NCBI GenBank assembly: GCA_937907025.1
Contig: CALESJ010000044.1
Span: forward strand, 103,505-167,504
Reading direction: 5' to 3'
DNA length: 64,000 nucleotides
Origin: an uncultured Faecalibacterium sp.
Lineage (GTDB): Bacteria; Bacillota; Clostridia; Oscillospirales; Ruminococcaceae
Shown here: one piece after another, positions 47,232 to 54,951 of the stretch
Numbering within the stretch: the first letter of the stretch is position 1
How the letters are laid out: each line of letters opens with the position of its first letter
Translations under genes and position numbers: made by a program
Notes under the pieces: generated by a model
The model's input: only the letters and a program-made list of their open reading frames with translations
Databases searched by the model: none
Told to the model about the DNA's origin: nothing

Positions 47232-47821
47232 AACAGCACCTCCAAATACTGGCGCAGGACATTGGCAACCCGCATCTGCTTTGCGTAGGAATTCAGCTTG
47301 TTCAAATCCTTTTTCGGGCTGGCCGCATACAGCTTCAATGCCGTCAAAAAAGTTTCTGTTCCCAGTTTATTGCGACTGCGGACACAATCGCAGATGGTGC
47401 GTTCCAGATCGTAGCAGGGCACCAGATTCCCGGCAGGCGTTTTTTTCTCTGTCCGGCCCAAGGCAAACAGCTCAGGCTTGATATAGTACACCTTGCACTC
47501 CGCCTTGATTGCCGCCGAAGGGATGCACCCGGACGGAGCAGTGATCGTGTGTTCAAAGGGAGTGCGGTCAGAAATGCCGTGAAGGAACAAGGCCGTCTCG
47601 TGGGAGAAAACAATCTGAGCCGACCGCCTACTGATAGACAGCAGTTCATCTTCCAGCTCGTCCGGCAGAATGTACTGTCCTTTTACAATACGATGGATTT
47701 TATTTGCTTTGCACAGCTTATAGAGCATGGCCTTGGATATGCCGCGCTGCGCCGCAACTTTCGTTTCAATAATCCCACCATGCTCTTTGGCAATAGCAGT
47801 GAGTTCGGCAATATAGTTCAT
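47228..47821 (-). CDS. abiEi: AbiEi-type antitoxin / repressor
   Basis: The 197-residue protein has an N-terminal winged helix (IAKEHGGIIETKVAAQRGISKAMLYKLCKANKIHRIVKGQYIL) and a C-terminal part including FSHETALFLHGISDRTPFEHTITAPSG and CYDLERTICDCVRSRNKLG. This is the AbiEi antitoxin layout, which represses the operon. The ATG at 47821 follows GCGAGGTGACTGC. It overlaps the toxin gene by 4 bp, and both lie near the mobilisation region. Confidence 0.9.
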   Translation of the reverse strand: MNYIAELTAIAKEHGGIIETKVAAQRGISKAMLYKLCKANKIHRIVKGQYILPDELEDELLSISRRSAQIVFSHETALFLHGISDRTPFEHTITAPSGCIPSAAIKAECKVYYIKPELFALGRTEKKTPAGNLVPCYDLERTICDCVRSRNKLGTETFLTALKLYAASPKKDLNKLNSYAKQMRVANVLRQYLEVLL

Positions 47822-48081
47822 GCAGTCACCTCGCCGTTTCAACACACCAATATTATACTTGCCGTTATGATGATAGTCAACGATACATTCAGAGACATTT
47901 AAAAAATAATGTTCTTTTAATTACGATTAAAGTCAACGAAGGACAAAGGGTTTGGGATGTTCCCAACAAGCCAAAATCGCCGGGTGTACGGACACCGGCT
48001 GTGCTTGCTATTCTCCCTATCCTCATGATTCCCTCTTGGTTTCTGCACAAAATCCCAGGTTTCTACATAAAGCAGGTATAC

Positions 48082-48165
48082 AACCGCCGGTATGAAGTGA
48101 TTGCGAAGTAATTGCTTTTTACCGGCGGTTTTCACAACTCCGCAGAGTTGTGCAGCCCCTTCTTT
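48082..48165 (+). other. oriT-like double hairpin
   Basis: AACCGCCGGTA (48082-48092) pairs with TACCGGCGGTT (48120-48130). It is followed at once by CACAACTC-cgca-GAGTTGTG (48133-48152) and GCAGCCCCTTCTTTG. Nested inverted repeats followed by a GC-rich nick-like stretch just upstream of mobC are the usual layout of mobilisation origins in Firmicutes elements. The nick site is not known. In the rest of the 670-bp gap (47822-48492) a further small palindrome (GGTGTACGGACACC, about 47981) and the mobC repeats are visible. Confidence 0.5.
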
Positions 48166-48193
48166 GAATATCAGATTTCCGGCAGAAGATACC

Positions 48194-48482
48194 TGTTGCA
48201 GGGTGAAGAAAAATTTTTTTGGAGTACCCCCCAAAGCGGCCTAAAAATGTCCGTTGTAAAGTGAAGGGCAATTTGTTTCTGCCCTACTATCCCTCAAAAA
48301 TTTTTGAGGAGGCCCCTGTTTTCTGCATAAAAAATGTCCGTTGTAAAGTGAAAGGGTTCTAAATTCTTTTTACCGTGGGTGCCAAGTTTTCGACAATGAA
48401 TGTCCGTTGTAGGGTGAAAGGGAAAATTTTTTCTTGAAGTACCCCAAAAATTAACAAAACTTGTCCGTTGTAGGGTGAAAGG
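48194..48482 (+). repeat. Direct repeats upstream of mobC
   Basis: Copies of TGTCCGTTGTARRGTGAA followed by A/G and GG start at 48248, 48335, 48401 and 48462. A degenerate fifth copy (CTGTTGCAGGGTGAAG) is near 48194. Spacing is uneven (61-87 bp between the clear copies), and some copies extend into AAAATTTTTT...GAAGTACCCC. The last copy runs into the mobC ribosome site. They may bind MobC or act as iterons. Confidence 0.75.
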
Positions 48483-48492
48483 AGGATTCCAC

Positions 48493-48822
48493 ATGACCAA
48501 CCGCACCAGACCAATTCGCATTGAAATCTGCGTGACCGAGCAGGAGCGCCAGTTGATTCGCCACAAGATGGCACAGCTTGGTACAAAAAACATGGGGGCA
48601 TATGCAAGGAAGATGCTCATTGACGGTTACATCATCAAGGTGGATTACACCGAACAAAAAAAGTTGGCAGCTGCCGTCAGCCGGGTTTCTGCTAACATCA
48701 ACCAGATTTGTCGCCGCATCAACCAGACCGATCACTTCTACGCCGAGGATGTAGCCGAATTAAAGGCGAAACAGAAAGAAATCTGGGAACTACTGAAACA
48801 GGCACAACAAGCTGAACTATGA
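48493..48822 (+). CDS. mobC: MobC-family relaxosome protein
   Basis: The 109-residue protein starts MTNRTRPIRIEICVTEQERQ behind GGAGG and contains TKNMGAYARKMLIDGYIIKVDY and a C-terminal coiled part (VSANINQICRRINQT ... LKAKQKEIWELLKQAQQ). This is the ribbon-helix-helix MobC type that helps a relaxase at oriT. The relaxase gene that normally follows is absent; the next 230 bp hold only palindromes. Confidence 0.9.
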   Translation: MTNRTRPIRIEICVTEQERQLIRHKMAQLGTKNMGAYARKMLIDGYIIKVDYTEQKKLAAAVSRVSANINQICRRINQTDHFYAEDVAELKAKQKEIWELLKQAQQAEL

Positions 48823-48840
48823 TCTCCGCATTGGGCTTAT

Positions 48841-48865
48841 CCGTGTACGGTTTTTCCGTATACGG
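48841..48865. repeat. Pair of CCGTRTACGG palindromes
   Basis: CCGTGTACGG (48841-48850) and the perfect palindrome CCGTATACGG (48856-48865) are separated by TTTTT, 15 bp centre to centre. They lie in the gap between mobC and the RepA_N gene where a relaxase gene is missing. Confidence 0.5.
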
Positions 48866-49050
48866 CTTTTCAGTTCATGGATTTTGCACCCCTCAAGACC
48901 GTACCCTAACCGGATTTCTTGGCCGTGGATATTCAGACGGTCATCATGTATGAAATTCATACCCTAATCAATAAGAAAAAATCAACTCTCAAGAAAATCA
49001 TCCATCAATCCAATCAATACACAGAATGGATAGATGGGATAGGAGGATGT

Positions 49051-49464
49051 ATGAAACCGTTATTCTACAAGTTCACCACGGAAAGTCCGGCAGCCTCATA
49101 TATACCGTTTCCACGCTTTCTAATGGACGATTGCTTTGCGGAACTCGGCAACGATGCAAAGGTGCTGTATACATTGATGCTGGACCGCGCCAGTATATCC
49201 AAGGTCAATGACTATACCGAAGATGACGGCACCATCCGGCTCTATTTTACAGTAGAGCAGGCTCAAAAGAAGCTGCACCGCAGCCGCCAAAGCGTTACGC
49301 GAATCTTTCAGCAGCTGGAAAACAGCGGTTTAATCTGCCGAAGGAAACAAGGTCTTGGCAGACCGGCAGTGATAACACTCAATTATCCGGCCAACGCCAA
49401 GCTCATTACAAAGAAGGAGGTAGCACTGTATGTGGAGGAAAATATGTGCGCAGAAACCGATTGA
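49051..49464 (+). CDS. RepA_N-type replication initiator domain protein
   Basis: The 137-residue protein has the RepA_N pattern FPRFLMDDCFAELGNDAKVLYTLMLDRASIS ... IRLYFTVEQAQKKLHRSRQSVTRIFQQLENSGLI, a winged-helix initiator domain. Full plasmid RepA_N proteins are much longer; in integrative elements short versions next to a Cys_rich_VLP gene are common, and this one matches that context. The ATG at 49051 follows TAGGAGGATGT; upstream in-frame codons lack a ribosome site. It overlaps the next gene by 35 bp. Confidence 0.82.
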   Translation: MKPLFYKFTTESPAASYIPFPRFLMDDCFAELGNDAKVLYTLMLDRASISKVNDYTEDDGTIRLYFTVEQAQKKLHRSRQSVTRIFQQLENSGLICRRKQGLGRPAVITLNYPANAKLITKKEVALYVEENMCAETD

Positions 49465-49837
49465 TCGGCAGCCTGATGGCACCTTACCCCGCCTTACACC
49501 CAAGCAGGCCCGCAGCGTCCGAAGGCTCGTCAAAGGATGCTGCAATTACGCAGACGGCAGCTGCCTGCTGCTGGATGACGGCGAAGAGCAGGTCTGTCCG
49601 CAGAGCATCAGTTACAGCCTGAATTGCCGGTATTTCCGTCACGCAGTGCTGCCCAGTGACCCAAATCTTGAAAATGAGATTTTACGCCCCCGGGGAAGCA
49701 GGCGCTGTCAAATTTGCGGTTCTTATTTCATTGCCGGTTCTGGACGTGCCAAATACTGTGCCGACTGTGCAGCCAACGTACATCGGAAACAGAAAGCCGC
49801 CTATGCCCGAAAACGGCGGTCGAGAGTAGACAAATAA
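49430..49837 (+). CDS. Cysteine-rich VLP-type protein
   Basis: The 135-residue protein has LPRLTPKQARSVRRLVKGCCNYADGSCLLLDDGEEQVCPQ and two CxxC pairs (CQICGSYFIAGSGRAKYCADC), then a basic tail. This is the Cys_rich_VLP family found beside RepA_N genes in Firmicutes integrative elements; it probably binds zinc, and its role is unknown. AAGGAGG precedes the ATG at 49430, inside the preceding gene. Confidence 0.83.
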   Translation: MWRKICAQKPIDRQPDGTLPRLTPKQARSVRRLVKGCCNYADGSCLLLDDGEEQVCPQSISYSLNCRYFRHAVLPSDPNLENEILRPRGSRRCQICGSYFIAGSGRAKYCADCAANVHRKQKAAYARKRRSRVDK

Positions 49838-49954
49838 CCTCGTAAAAGCCGCTTATTTGTACGGAATTTCAGAAGCAGTACAAAGGGGCCGGGGGATTTT
49901 CCCTCTATCCCCCAAAATAGCCATTCAATCTGTCTACATAAAGGAGGATGCAGC

Positions 49955-50161
49955 ATGGATAATCGTATGGAAAAAGTACCAATCCACTTGAAGATGACCC
50001 TCACAACGAGGGAGGCCGCCGAATACAGCAATATTGGGATCAACAAAATTGACAGTATGCTGCGCTCGCCCAACTGTCCATTTGTTCTTTTCGTAGGCAC
50101 AAAAAAGCTGGTGAAACGGAAGGAATTTGAGGAATATATCAGTCAGAAGCTGGTGATCTGA
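49955..50161 (+). CDS. xis: Excisionase (Tn916 Xis-like)
   Basis: The 68-residue basic protein has the winged-helix excisionase pattern TLTTREAAEYSNIGINKIDSMLRSPNCPFVLFVGTKKLVKRKEFEEYI. Xis bends DNA at the element ends and directs the integrase to excision. AAAGGAGGATGCAGC precedes the ATG. It lies 115 bp before int, the standard xis-int order. Confidence 0.9.
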   Translation: MDNRMEKVPIHLKMTLTTREAAEYSNIGINKIDSMLRSPNCPFVLFVGTKKLVKRKEFEEYISQKLVI

Positions 50162-50206
50162 TTTTTCTGACAGGTTCAGGAAAATCATGGGCAATGCACC
50201 TTGAGA

Positions 50207-50253
50207 AAAAGAGCATTATGTGCTATCATTATCGTGTAGTGGTGTGCTCTTTT
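50207..50253 (+). promoter_or_regulatory. Long hairpin between xis and int
   Basis: AAAAGAGCA (50207-50215) pairs with TGCTCTTTT (50245-50253) around a 29-nt loop, 23 bp before the int start. It could be a xis terminator or a structure limiting int expression. Confidence 0.5.
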
Positions 50254-50276
50254 CCTTGGCATGAAAGGAGTACATT

Positions 50277-51470
50277 ATGGGAAAAAACCTCAAAGGCAAA
50301 GAGTGTGGCAAAGGCATCTACCAAAGAAAGGACGGGTTGTATCACGCACGCTTTGTCGATAAATCAGGGAAACGCCACGAAAAGTATTTCCAGACCGTTC
50401 CCGAAGCAAAAAACTGGATTGAAGAAGCAAGATTTGCCGACCAGCACGAGGACATTTTTGTGCCGACGGAAACAACGGTTGACGAATGGTTTGGCTTTTG
50501 GATTGAGAATATTGTGGGCGATTTAGCTCCCAATACCCTGCGTAACTACCGGGAGCGATATGCACACAACATCCAGCCAGTCATTGGCCGGATGGCAATT
50601 TCCAGTGTCAAGCCCATGCACTGCAAGAAAGTGCTGTTACAGATGGATGCTGTCTATGCAGGTTCCACCATCCGTCAGGCGTATATCACAATGGGAACCA
50701 TGTTCAAGGCTGCAAAAATGAACGATGTGATCGCCAAGCATCCAATGGACGGCGTGCGGTATACCAAGCCCGTTCGTGCCGTGGATGACATCAAATTTCT
50801 CACCCGGCAGGAACAAAGCCTGTTTCTTCAAGCTGCCAGAAATTCGCACAACTACTACCAGTACGCCTTGATTTTGGAAACCGGTCTGCGTACCGGAGAA
50901 CTGATCGGTCTGACTTGGGATGCAATCGACTTGGAAAAGCGAACCCTTACAGTTAATAAGACGCTGGAATTCCGGCATGGCCTGCACACATGGCGAGCTG
51001 GGCCGCCCAAAACGCAGCACAGCTACCGCACCATTCCACTCACGGACCGTGCCTGTGAAATTCTGCAATCTGTCTGGGATAGCCGGGAGAACCGGAAAGA
51101 ATCACCGCTCCTGTCACAAACCCTGGAGTATATTGACCGGCGCACCGGCTCCATCGCAAAACTTGTCATGCGTGACCTTGTATTTATCAACTGGCGAACG
51201 GGAGAGCCAGCCAAGAACAGCTCCTATGACACACATCTTTACAAAATCTGCGATGAGGCAGGAATCAAACGCTTTTGTATGCACGCGTTACGCCATACTT
51301 ACGCCACAAGAGCAATCGAAAGCGGGATTCAGCCAAAGGTATTGCAGAAATTGCTGGGACACGCCAGCATTAAAACCACCATGGATCGGTATGTCCATGT
51401 GACCACCGATTCCCTTGATCAGGCTGTTCGGCAGTTTGAGAAAAATCGGGTTTCCGATGAAAACGCATGA
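50277..51470 (+). CDS. int: Tyrosine integrase (Tn916 Int family)
   Basis: The 397-residue recombinase has an N-terminal arm-binding domain (GKGIYQRKDGLYHARFVDKSGKRHEKYF), a core-binding SAM-like domain (about 65-165) and a catalytic domain. The catalytic residues are R205 (LETGLRTGELIGL), H336xxR339 (HALRHTYATRA), H362 and the nucleophile Y372 (TTMDRYVHV). All are present, so it may be active. AAAGGAGTACATT precedes the ATG. It reads toward the right end of the element, 97 bp from the ychF junction. Confidence 0.96.
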   Translation: MGKNLKGKECGKGIYQRKDGLYHARFVDKSGKRHEKYFQTVPEAKNWIEEARFADQHEDIFVPTETTVDEWFGFWIENIVGDLAPNTLRNYRERYAHNIQPVIGRMAISSVKPMHCKKVLLQMDAVYAGSTIRQAYITMGTMFKAAKMNDVIAKHPMDGVRYTKPVRAVDDIKFLTRQEQSLFLQAARNSHNYYQYALILETGLRTGELIGLTWDAIDLEKRTLTVNKTLEFRHGLHTWRAGPPKTQHSYRTIPLTDRACEILQSVWDSRENRKESPLLSQTLEYIDRRTGSIAKLVMRDLVFINWRTGEPAKNSSYDTHLYKICDEAGIKRFCMHALRHTYATRAIESGIQPKVLQKLLGHASIKTTMDRYVHVTTDSLDQAVRQFEKNRVSDENA

Positions 51471-51482
51471 AACTCAACGCGT

Positions 51483-51504
51483 AAATGGCGTAAAAATGGC
51501 GTAA
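51483..51504 (+). repeat. Paired 11-bp arm repeats, right end
   Basis: Two tandem copies of AAATGGCGTAA, identical to 36430-36451, lying between int and the right junction. Confidence 0.75.
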
Positions 51505-51567
51505 GAGCCAAAACGCCAAACCCGAAAACCCTTGAAAATACGAGAAAAATCAAAGGAGAATGATCAT

Positions 51568-51575
51568 ATATGAAA
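51568..51575 (+). other. Right junction (attR-like) at the ychF start
   Basis: ATATGAAA is shared with 36286-36293. Upstream is element sequence (AAAGGAGAATGATC), which now supplies the ychF ribosome site. Confidence 0.6.
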
Positions 51576-52700
51576 TTAGGTATCGTCGGCCTGCCCAATG
51601 TGGGCAAGTCCACTCTGTTCAACGCCATCACCTCCACCCGCAACGCACAGGCGGCCAACTATCCCTTCTGCACCATCGAGCCGAACTCCGGCATCGTGGC
51701 CGTGCCGGACCCCCGCCTGGACAAGCTGGCCGAGATCTGGAAGACCGATAAAAAGACCCCTGCCACCGTGGAGTTCGTGGACATTGCCGGCCTGGTCAAG
51801 GGCGCGGCGTCCGGCGCCGGCCTGGGCAACAAGTTCCTGGGCCATATCCGGGAATGTGACGCCCTGGTGCATGTGGTCCGCTGCTTTGATGATGACAACA
51901 TCGTGCATGTGGTGGAGGACGTGAACAAGCCCGAGAGCGTGGACCCCATCCGGGACATCGACGCCATCGACCTGGAACTGATCCTCTCCGACCTGGAAAT
52001 GGTCAACAACCGTCTGGGCCGCCAGCAGAAGGCCGCCAAGACCGGCAACAAGGCCGCTGCGGCCGAAGCTGCCTGGCTGGCCGACCTGGCCGCCCATCTG
52101 GAAGCCGGTCAGCCTGCCCGCACCTTTGCCTTTGATGATGAGGACACCGCCCAGCTGGCCGCCCGCAAGGAGCTGGGCCTGCTGTCTGCTAAGCCGGTGA
52201 TCTACGCCTGCAACGTGGGCGAGGATGACCTGCTGGGCGGGCTGGATTCCAACCCCTACTACCCGCTGGTGGTGGCCCGGGCCGAGGCCGAGGGCGCCCA
52301 GGCCATGCCCATCTGCGCCAAGACCGAGGAGGACATCGCAGATTCCACCCCCGAGGAGAAGCTGGCGTTCCTGCAGGAGATGGGCATTGAAGCCACCGGT
52401 TTGGACAACCTGATCAAGGCCAGCTACAAGCTGCTGGGCCTCATCAGCTTTTTGACCGACGGCAAGAAGGAATGCCGCGCCTGGACCATCAAGGCGGGCA
52501 CCAAGGCACCCCAGGCTGCCGGCAAGATCCATTCCGACTTCGAGCGCGGCTTCATCCGCGCCCAGGTCATCAGCTACAATGAGCTGGCCGAAAACAACTT
52601 CGATTACGCCGCCGTCAAGGCCAAGGGCCAGCAGCGCACCGAAGGCAAGGAATATGTGGTGCAGGACGGCGACATCATCGAGTTCCTGTTCAATGTCTGA
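51570..52700 (+). CDS. ychF: Ribosome-binding ATPase YchF
   Basis: YchF is a universal Obg-family ATPase that binds ribosomes and is linked to translation fidelity and oxidative-stress control. The 376-residue protein begins MKLGIVGLPNVGKSTLFNAI (P-loop), has FVDIAGLVKGAASGAGLGNKFLGHIRECDALVHVVRCF and a C-terminal TGS domain ending in VVQDGDIIEFLFNV. The coding region is intact, but its promoter and ribosome site are now supplied by the integrative element. No clear sigma-A promoter is seen between int and ychF. mtnN follows 18 bp downstream. Confidence 0.97.
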   Translation: MKLGIVGLPNVGKSTLFNAITSTRNAQAANYPFCTIEPNSGIVAVPDPRLDKLAEIWKTDKKTPATVEFVDIAGLVKGAASGAGLGNKFLGHIRECDALVHVVRCFDDDNIVHVVEDVNKPESVDPIRDIDAIDLELILSDLEMVNNRLGRQQKAAKTGNKAAAAEAAWLADLAAHLEAGQPARTFAFDDEDTAQLAARKELGLLSAKPVIYACNVGEDDLLGGLDSNPYYPLVVARAEAEGAQAMPICAKTEEDIADSTPEEKLAFLQEMGIEATGLDNLIKASYKLLGLISFLTDGKKECRAWTIKAGTKAPQAAGKIHSDFERGFIRAQVISYNELAENNFDYAAVKAKGQQRTEGKEYVVQDGDIIEFLFNV

Positions 52701-52718
52701 TAAGGAGGAAAACGCACA

Positions 52719-53402
52719 ATGGTGATCGGCATTATGGGCGCCATGCCCGAGGAAGTGGCGCAGCTGTGTGAAAAGCTGTCCGACGTGCAGAAAGAAACCT
52801 ACGCCGGGGTAGAGTACTACCGCGGAAATCTGGCGGGCAAGCAGGTGGTTGTGTGCTGTGCCGGCATGGGCAAAGCCAACGCCGCCGCCACCACCCAGGT
52901 GCTGGCCGGCCGCTACGGCGCGGATAAGATCATCTTCTCCGGCATTGCGGGCAACATGACCAGCAAGATCGGCATCGGGGATGTATGCGTGGGCCGCACG
53001 GTGGTCTACCATGACGCCCAGAACGATATGATCTGCCAGAGCGCCCCCTTCCTGCAGGAGTTCCCCGGGGATGAAACCCTGGTGAACGCGGCCATGCAGG
53101 CCTGCGAGCGCTGCGGCGTCAAGGCCATTGCGGGCAAGATCGCCACCGGCGATACCTTTGTGGGTGATGCCGAAACCAAGCGCCTCATCGAGGAAAAATG
53201 CCATCCCGACTGTGTGGAGATGGAAGGTGCGGCGGTGTCCCAGATCGCGGCGCGCAACGGCGTGCCCTGCGTGATCTTGCGCGCCATGAGCGACAACGCC
53301 GACGAGGACGGTTACGAAGTGCTGGTGGTGCGGGATTTCAGCATTGCCGAGTATGTGCGTACCGCCACCGCCATTGTGGAAACCATGATCGAAAGCCTGT
53401 AA
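52719..53402 (+). CDS. mtnN: 5'-methylthioadenosine/S-adenosylhomocysteine nucleosidase
   Basis: MTAN hydrolyses methylthioadenosine and S-adenosylhomocysteine, recycling SAM by-products and making the AI-2 precursor. The 227-residue protein starts MVIGIMGAMPEEVAQL and has CCAGMGKANAAATTQVL, FSGIAGNMTSKIGIGDV, the EMEGAAVSQIA motif with substrate-binding glutamates, and ILRAMSDNAD with the catalytic Asp. GATAAGGAGGAAAAC precedes the ATG. It is in one operon with ychF and ends at a strong terminator. Confidence 0.96.
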   Translation: MVIGIMGAMPEEVAQLCEKLSDVQKETYAGVEYYRGNLAGKQVVVCCAGMGKANAAATTQVLAGRYGADKIIFSGIAGNMTSKIGIGDVCVGRTVVYHDAQNDMICQSAPFLQEFPGDETLVNAAMQACERCGVKAIAGKIATGDTFVGDAETKRLIEEKCHPDCVEMEGAAVSQIAARNGVPCVILRAMSDNADEDGYEVLVVRDFSIAEYVRTATAIVETMIESL

Positions 53403-53420
53403 GGCAGACAGGATAACAAC

Positions 53421-53456
53421 AAACCCTCCCCGGAACCAAAACCGGGGAGGGTTTTT
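53421..53456. terminator. Terminator between mtnN and mgsA
   Basis: AAACCCTCCCCGG and CCGGGGAGGGTTT form a 13-bp stem followed by TT; it can serve both convergent genes. Confidence 0.9.
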
Positions 53457-53485
53457 CATTCTCTTATTTTTCCTATACAGGGGAA

Positions 53486-53884
53486 TTACGGATTCAGGAT
53501 GGTGCGCCAGTCCAGATCGCCATGTTCCAGGCCATGGATCAGCACTTCGGCGGTGGCGATGTTGGTGGCTACCGGGATGTTGTGCACATCGCACAGACGC
53601 AGCAGGTTCATCTCGTTGGGTTCGCCGGGTTTGGCGGTGATGGGGTCGCGGAAGAAGAGCAGCATGTCCACTTCATCGCAGGCAATGCGCGCCGCAATCT
53701 GCTGGTCGCCGCCGTGTTCGCCCGGCATAAAGCGCTGTACTTCCAACCCGGTGGCTTCGGAAACCAGCCGGCCGGTGGTGCCGGTGGCGATCAGACGGTG
53801 CGATGCCAGAATACTGCGGTAGGCAATGCAGAACTGGACCATCAGTTCCTTTTTGGCATCATGTGCAACCAATGCAATCGTCAT
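53486..53884 (-). CDS. mgsA: Methylglyoxal synthase
   Basis: MgsA converts dihydroxyacetone phosphate to methylglyoxal and phosphate, a bypass of lower glycolysis. The 132-residue protein starts MTIALVAHDAKKELMVQF, like the Bacillus enzyme, with ATGTTGRLVSEATGL (phosphate site), GEHGGDQQIAARI and FFRDPITAKPGEPNEMNLLRLCD (catalytic Asp). A start seven codons upstream is possible. It is last in the mreC-mrdA-minD-mgsA cluster; in many Clostridia mgsA also ends the mre-min cluster. Confidence 0.95.
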   Translation of the reverse strand: MTIALVAHDAKKELMVQFCIAYRSILASHRLIATGTTGRLVSEATGLEVQRFMPGEHGGDQQIAARIACDEVDMLLFFRDPITAKPGEPNEMNLLRLCDVHNIPVATNIATAEVLIHGLEHGDLDWRTILNP

Positions 53885-53962
53885 AAAAAACCCCGCTTCC
53901 CTCATGCCGACGGCATGATGAACAACTTATCAGTATCATACGGTGATCTGCCCCAAAGGCGG

Positions 53963-54709
53963 TCAGCCGGTATAGGTCAATGGAATCCGCTTTCCCAGAA
54001 TGCGGCCCGCCATGGCGGCCCCGGCTTTCTGGGCGGCACAGCCCTCAGGCAATGCCTCCCCCTGGGCCCCGGCCAGCTGCAGTTCCCGGCTTTCGGGAAT
54101 CACGGCCAGCAGCCGCACGCCCACCGTGTCAATGCACTCGTCCAGGTCAAACACCGGTGCCCCACGGGCGAAACTGCGGTGGTTCACCCGGTTCATGACC
54201 AGGCGTACATTGTCCTGGGGATGACCTGCGGCAATCAAGGCATCGGCCACGATGCGCCCGTCGCGCAGGGCCACCGGGTCGGGCGTCAGCACGATCAAGG
54301 CCTGCTCCGCCAGTTGGGCGGCAGCCTGGAACGGCGCCCCCATACCTGCGGCGGTATCAAACAGGATAAAATCAAAGTAGCCGCGCATGGCCAGGATCAG
54401 GGAGGCCAGCGGCGCAGGGCGGACCTCGCCGCCCTCATACGGTGCGCTGATGACCGACAGCCCCGGATAGATGGGGCTCTGCACAATGGCCTTATCGCCC
54501 TGGCAGCGGCCGCACAGCACGTCCTCAATATCGTACACGGTCTTGCCGTATACGCCTGCGATCAGATCCACGCTGCGCAGGCCGGAATCCAGCTCAATCA
54601 GCAGCACCCGTCGCCCCTGCCGTGCCAGCTCGGCGCCCAACAGGACAGAGGTCGTGCTTTTGCCGGTCCCGCCCTTGCCGGAACAGATCATGATGGTTTG
54701 TGCGTTCAC
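53963..54709 (-). CDS. minD: MinD-family septum-site ATPase
   Basis: The 248-residue protein has the deviant Walker A CSGKGGTGKSTTS (about 9-21), LLIELDSGLRSVDLI and FILFDTAAGMG, as in MinD, which recruits the division inhibitor MinC to the membrane. The C-terminus (about GRILGKRIPLTYTG) is basic and hydrophobic but short as an amphipathic membrane helix. No minC or minE is adjacent. It follows mrdA, as in the clostridial mre-min cluster. Confidence 0.85.
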   Translation of the reverse strand: MNAQTIMICSGKGGTGKSTTSVLLGAELARQGRRVLLIELDSGLRSVDLIAGVYGKTVYDIEDVLCGRCQGDKAIVQSPIYPGLSVISAPYEGGEVRPAPLASLILAMRGYFDFILFDTAAGMGAPFQAAAQLAEQALIVLTPDPVALRDGRIVADALIAAGHPQDNVRLVMNRVNHRSFARGAPVFDLDECIDTVGVRLLAVIPESRELQLAGAQGEALPEGCAAQKAGAAMAGRILGKRIPLTYTG

Positions 54710-54805
54710 GTCAGCGGGCCTCCGGTCGTTTTTGTGGAAATGATGCAGTGGATACCTCCCCCTGTATAGGTCAGTATTTCACTATACATGGGGGTATCCT
54801 TTATT

Positions 54806-54834
54806 ATTCTAGCACAAGACAAGACCCCCGACAA
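54806..54834 (-). promoter_or_regulatory. Candidate minD-mgsA promoter
   Basis: On the minus strand TTGTCG (54829-54834), 17 bp and TAGAAT (54806-54811) lie in the 240-bp gap between mrdA and minD, leaving a leader of about 100 nt. Nothing else is recognisable in that gap. Confidence 0.55.
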
Positions 54835-54951
54835 CTGTTTTTTTGATAAAAATTGGACAATTTTTTTGCACACAATCACGGCGCGCCGCCCTGCTTCTGC
54901 ACGGCGGCGCGTTAACTTTTGTACAAAATGATGGATTCTGTTTGTTGCACT

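Larger units (their letters stand above)
36286..51575. mobile_element. Integrative element inserted in the ychF start codon
   Basis: The 15.3-kb element is bounded by ATATGAAA at both ends (36286-36293 and 51568-51575). Left: AAAGGAG...ATGAAACTCGGTAT. Right: AAAGGAG...ATGAAATTAGGTAT, the start of ychF. Xis and a tyrosine integrase sit next to the right end. Two copies of AAATGGCGTAA occur in tandem near each end (36430 and 51483). Cargo includes type III restriction-modification, AbiE, SLOG/XRE, ImmA/ImmR, a serine recombinase and unknown genes. MobC and an oriT-like region are present without a relaxase or conjugation genes, so it is a mobilisable or decayed element. Confidence 0.85.

Noticed and set aside
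48194..48482. Repeats upstream of mobC as a CRISPR array
   Set aside because: Only four or five copies, spacing uneven (61-87 bp between clear copies), repeats run into surrounding conserved sequence and the last is part of a ribosome site; no cas genes nearby.
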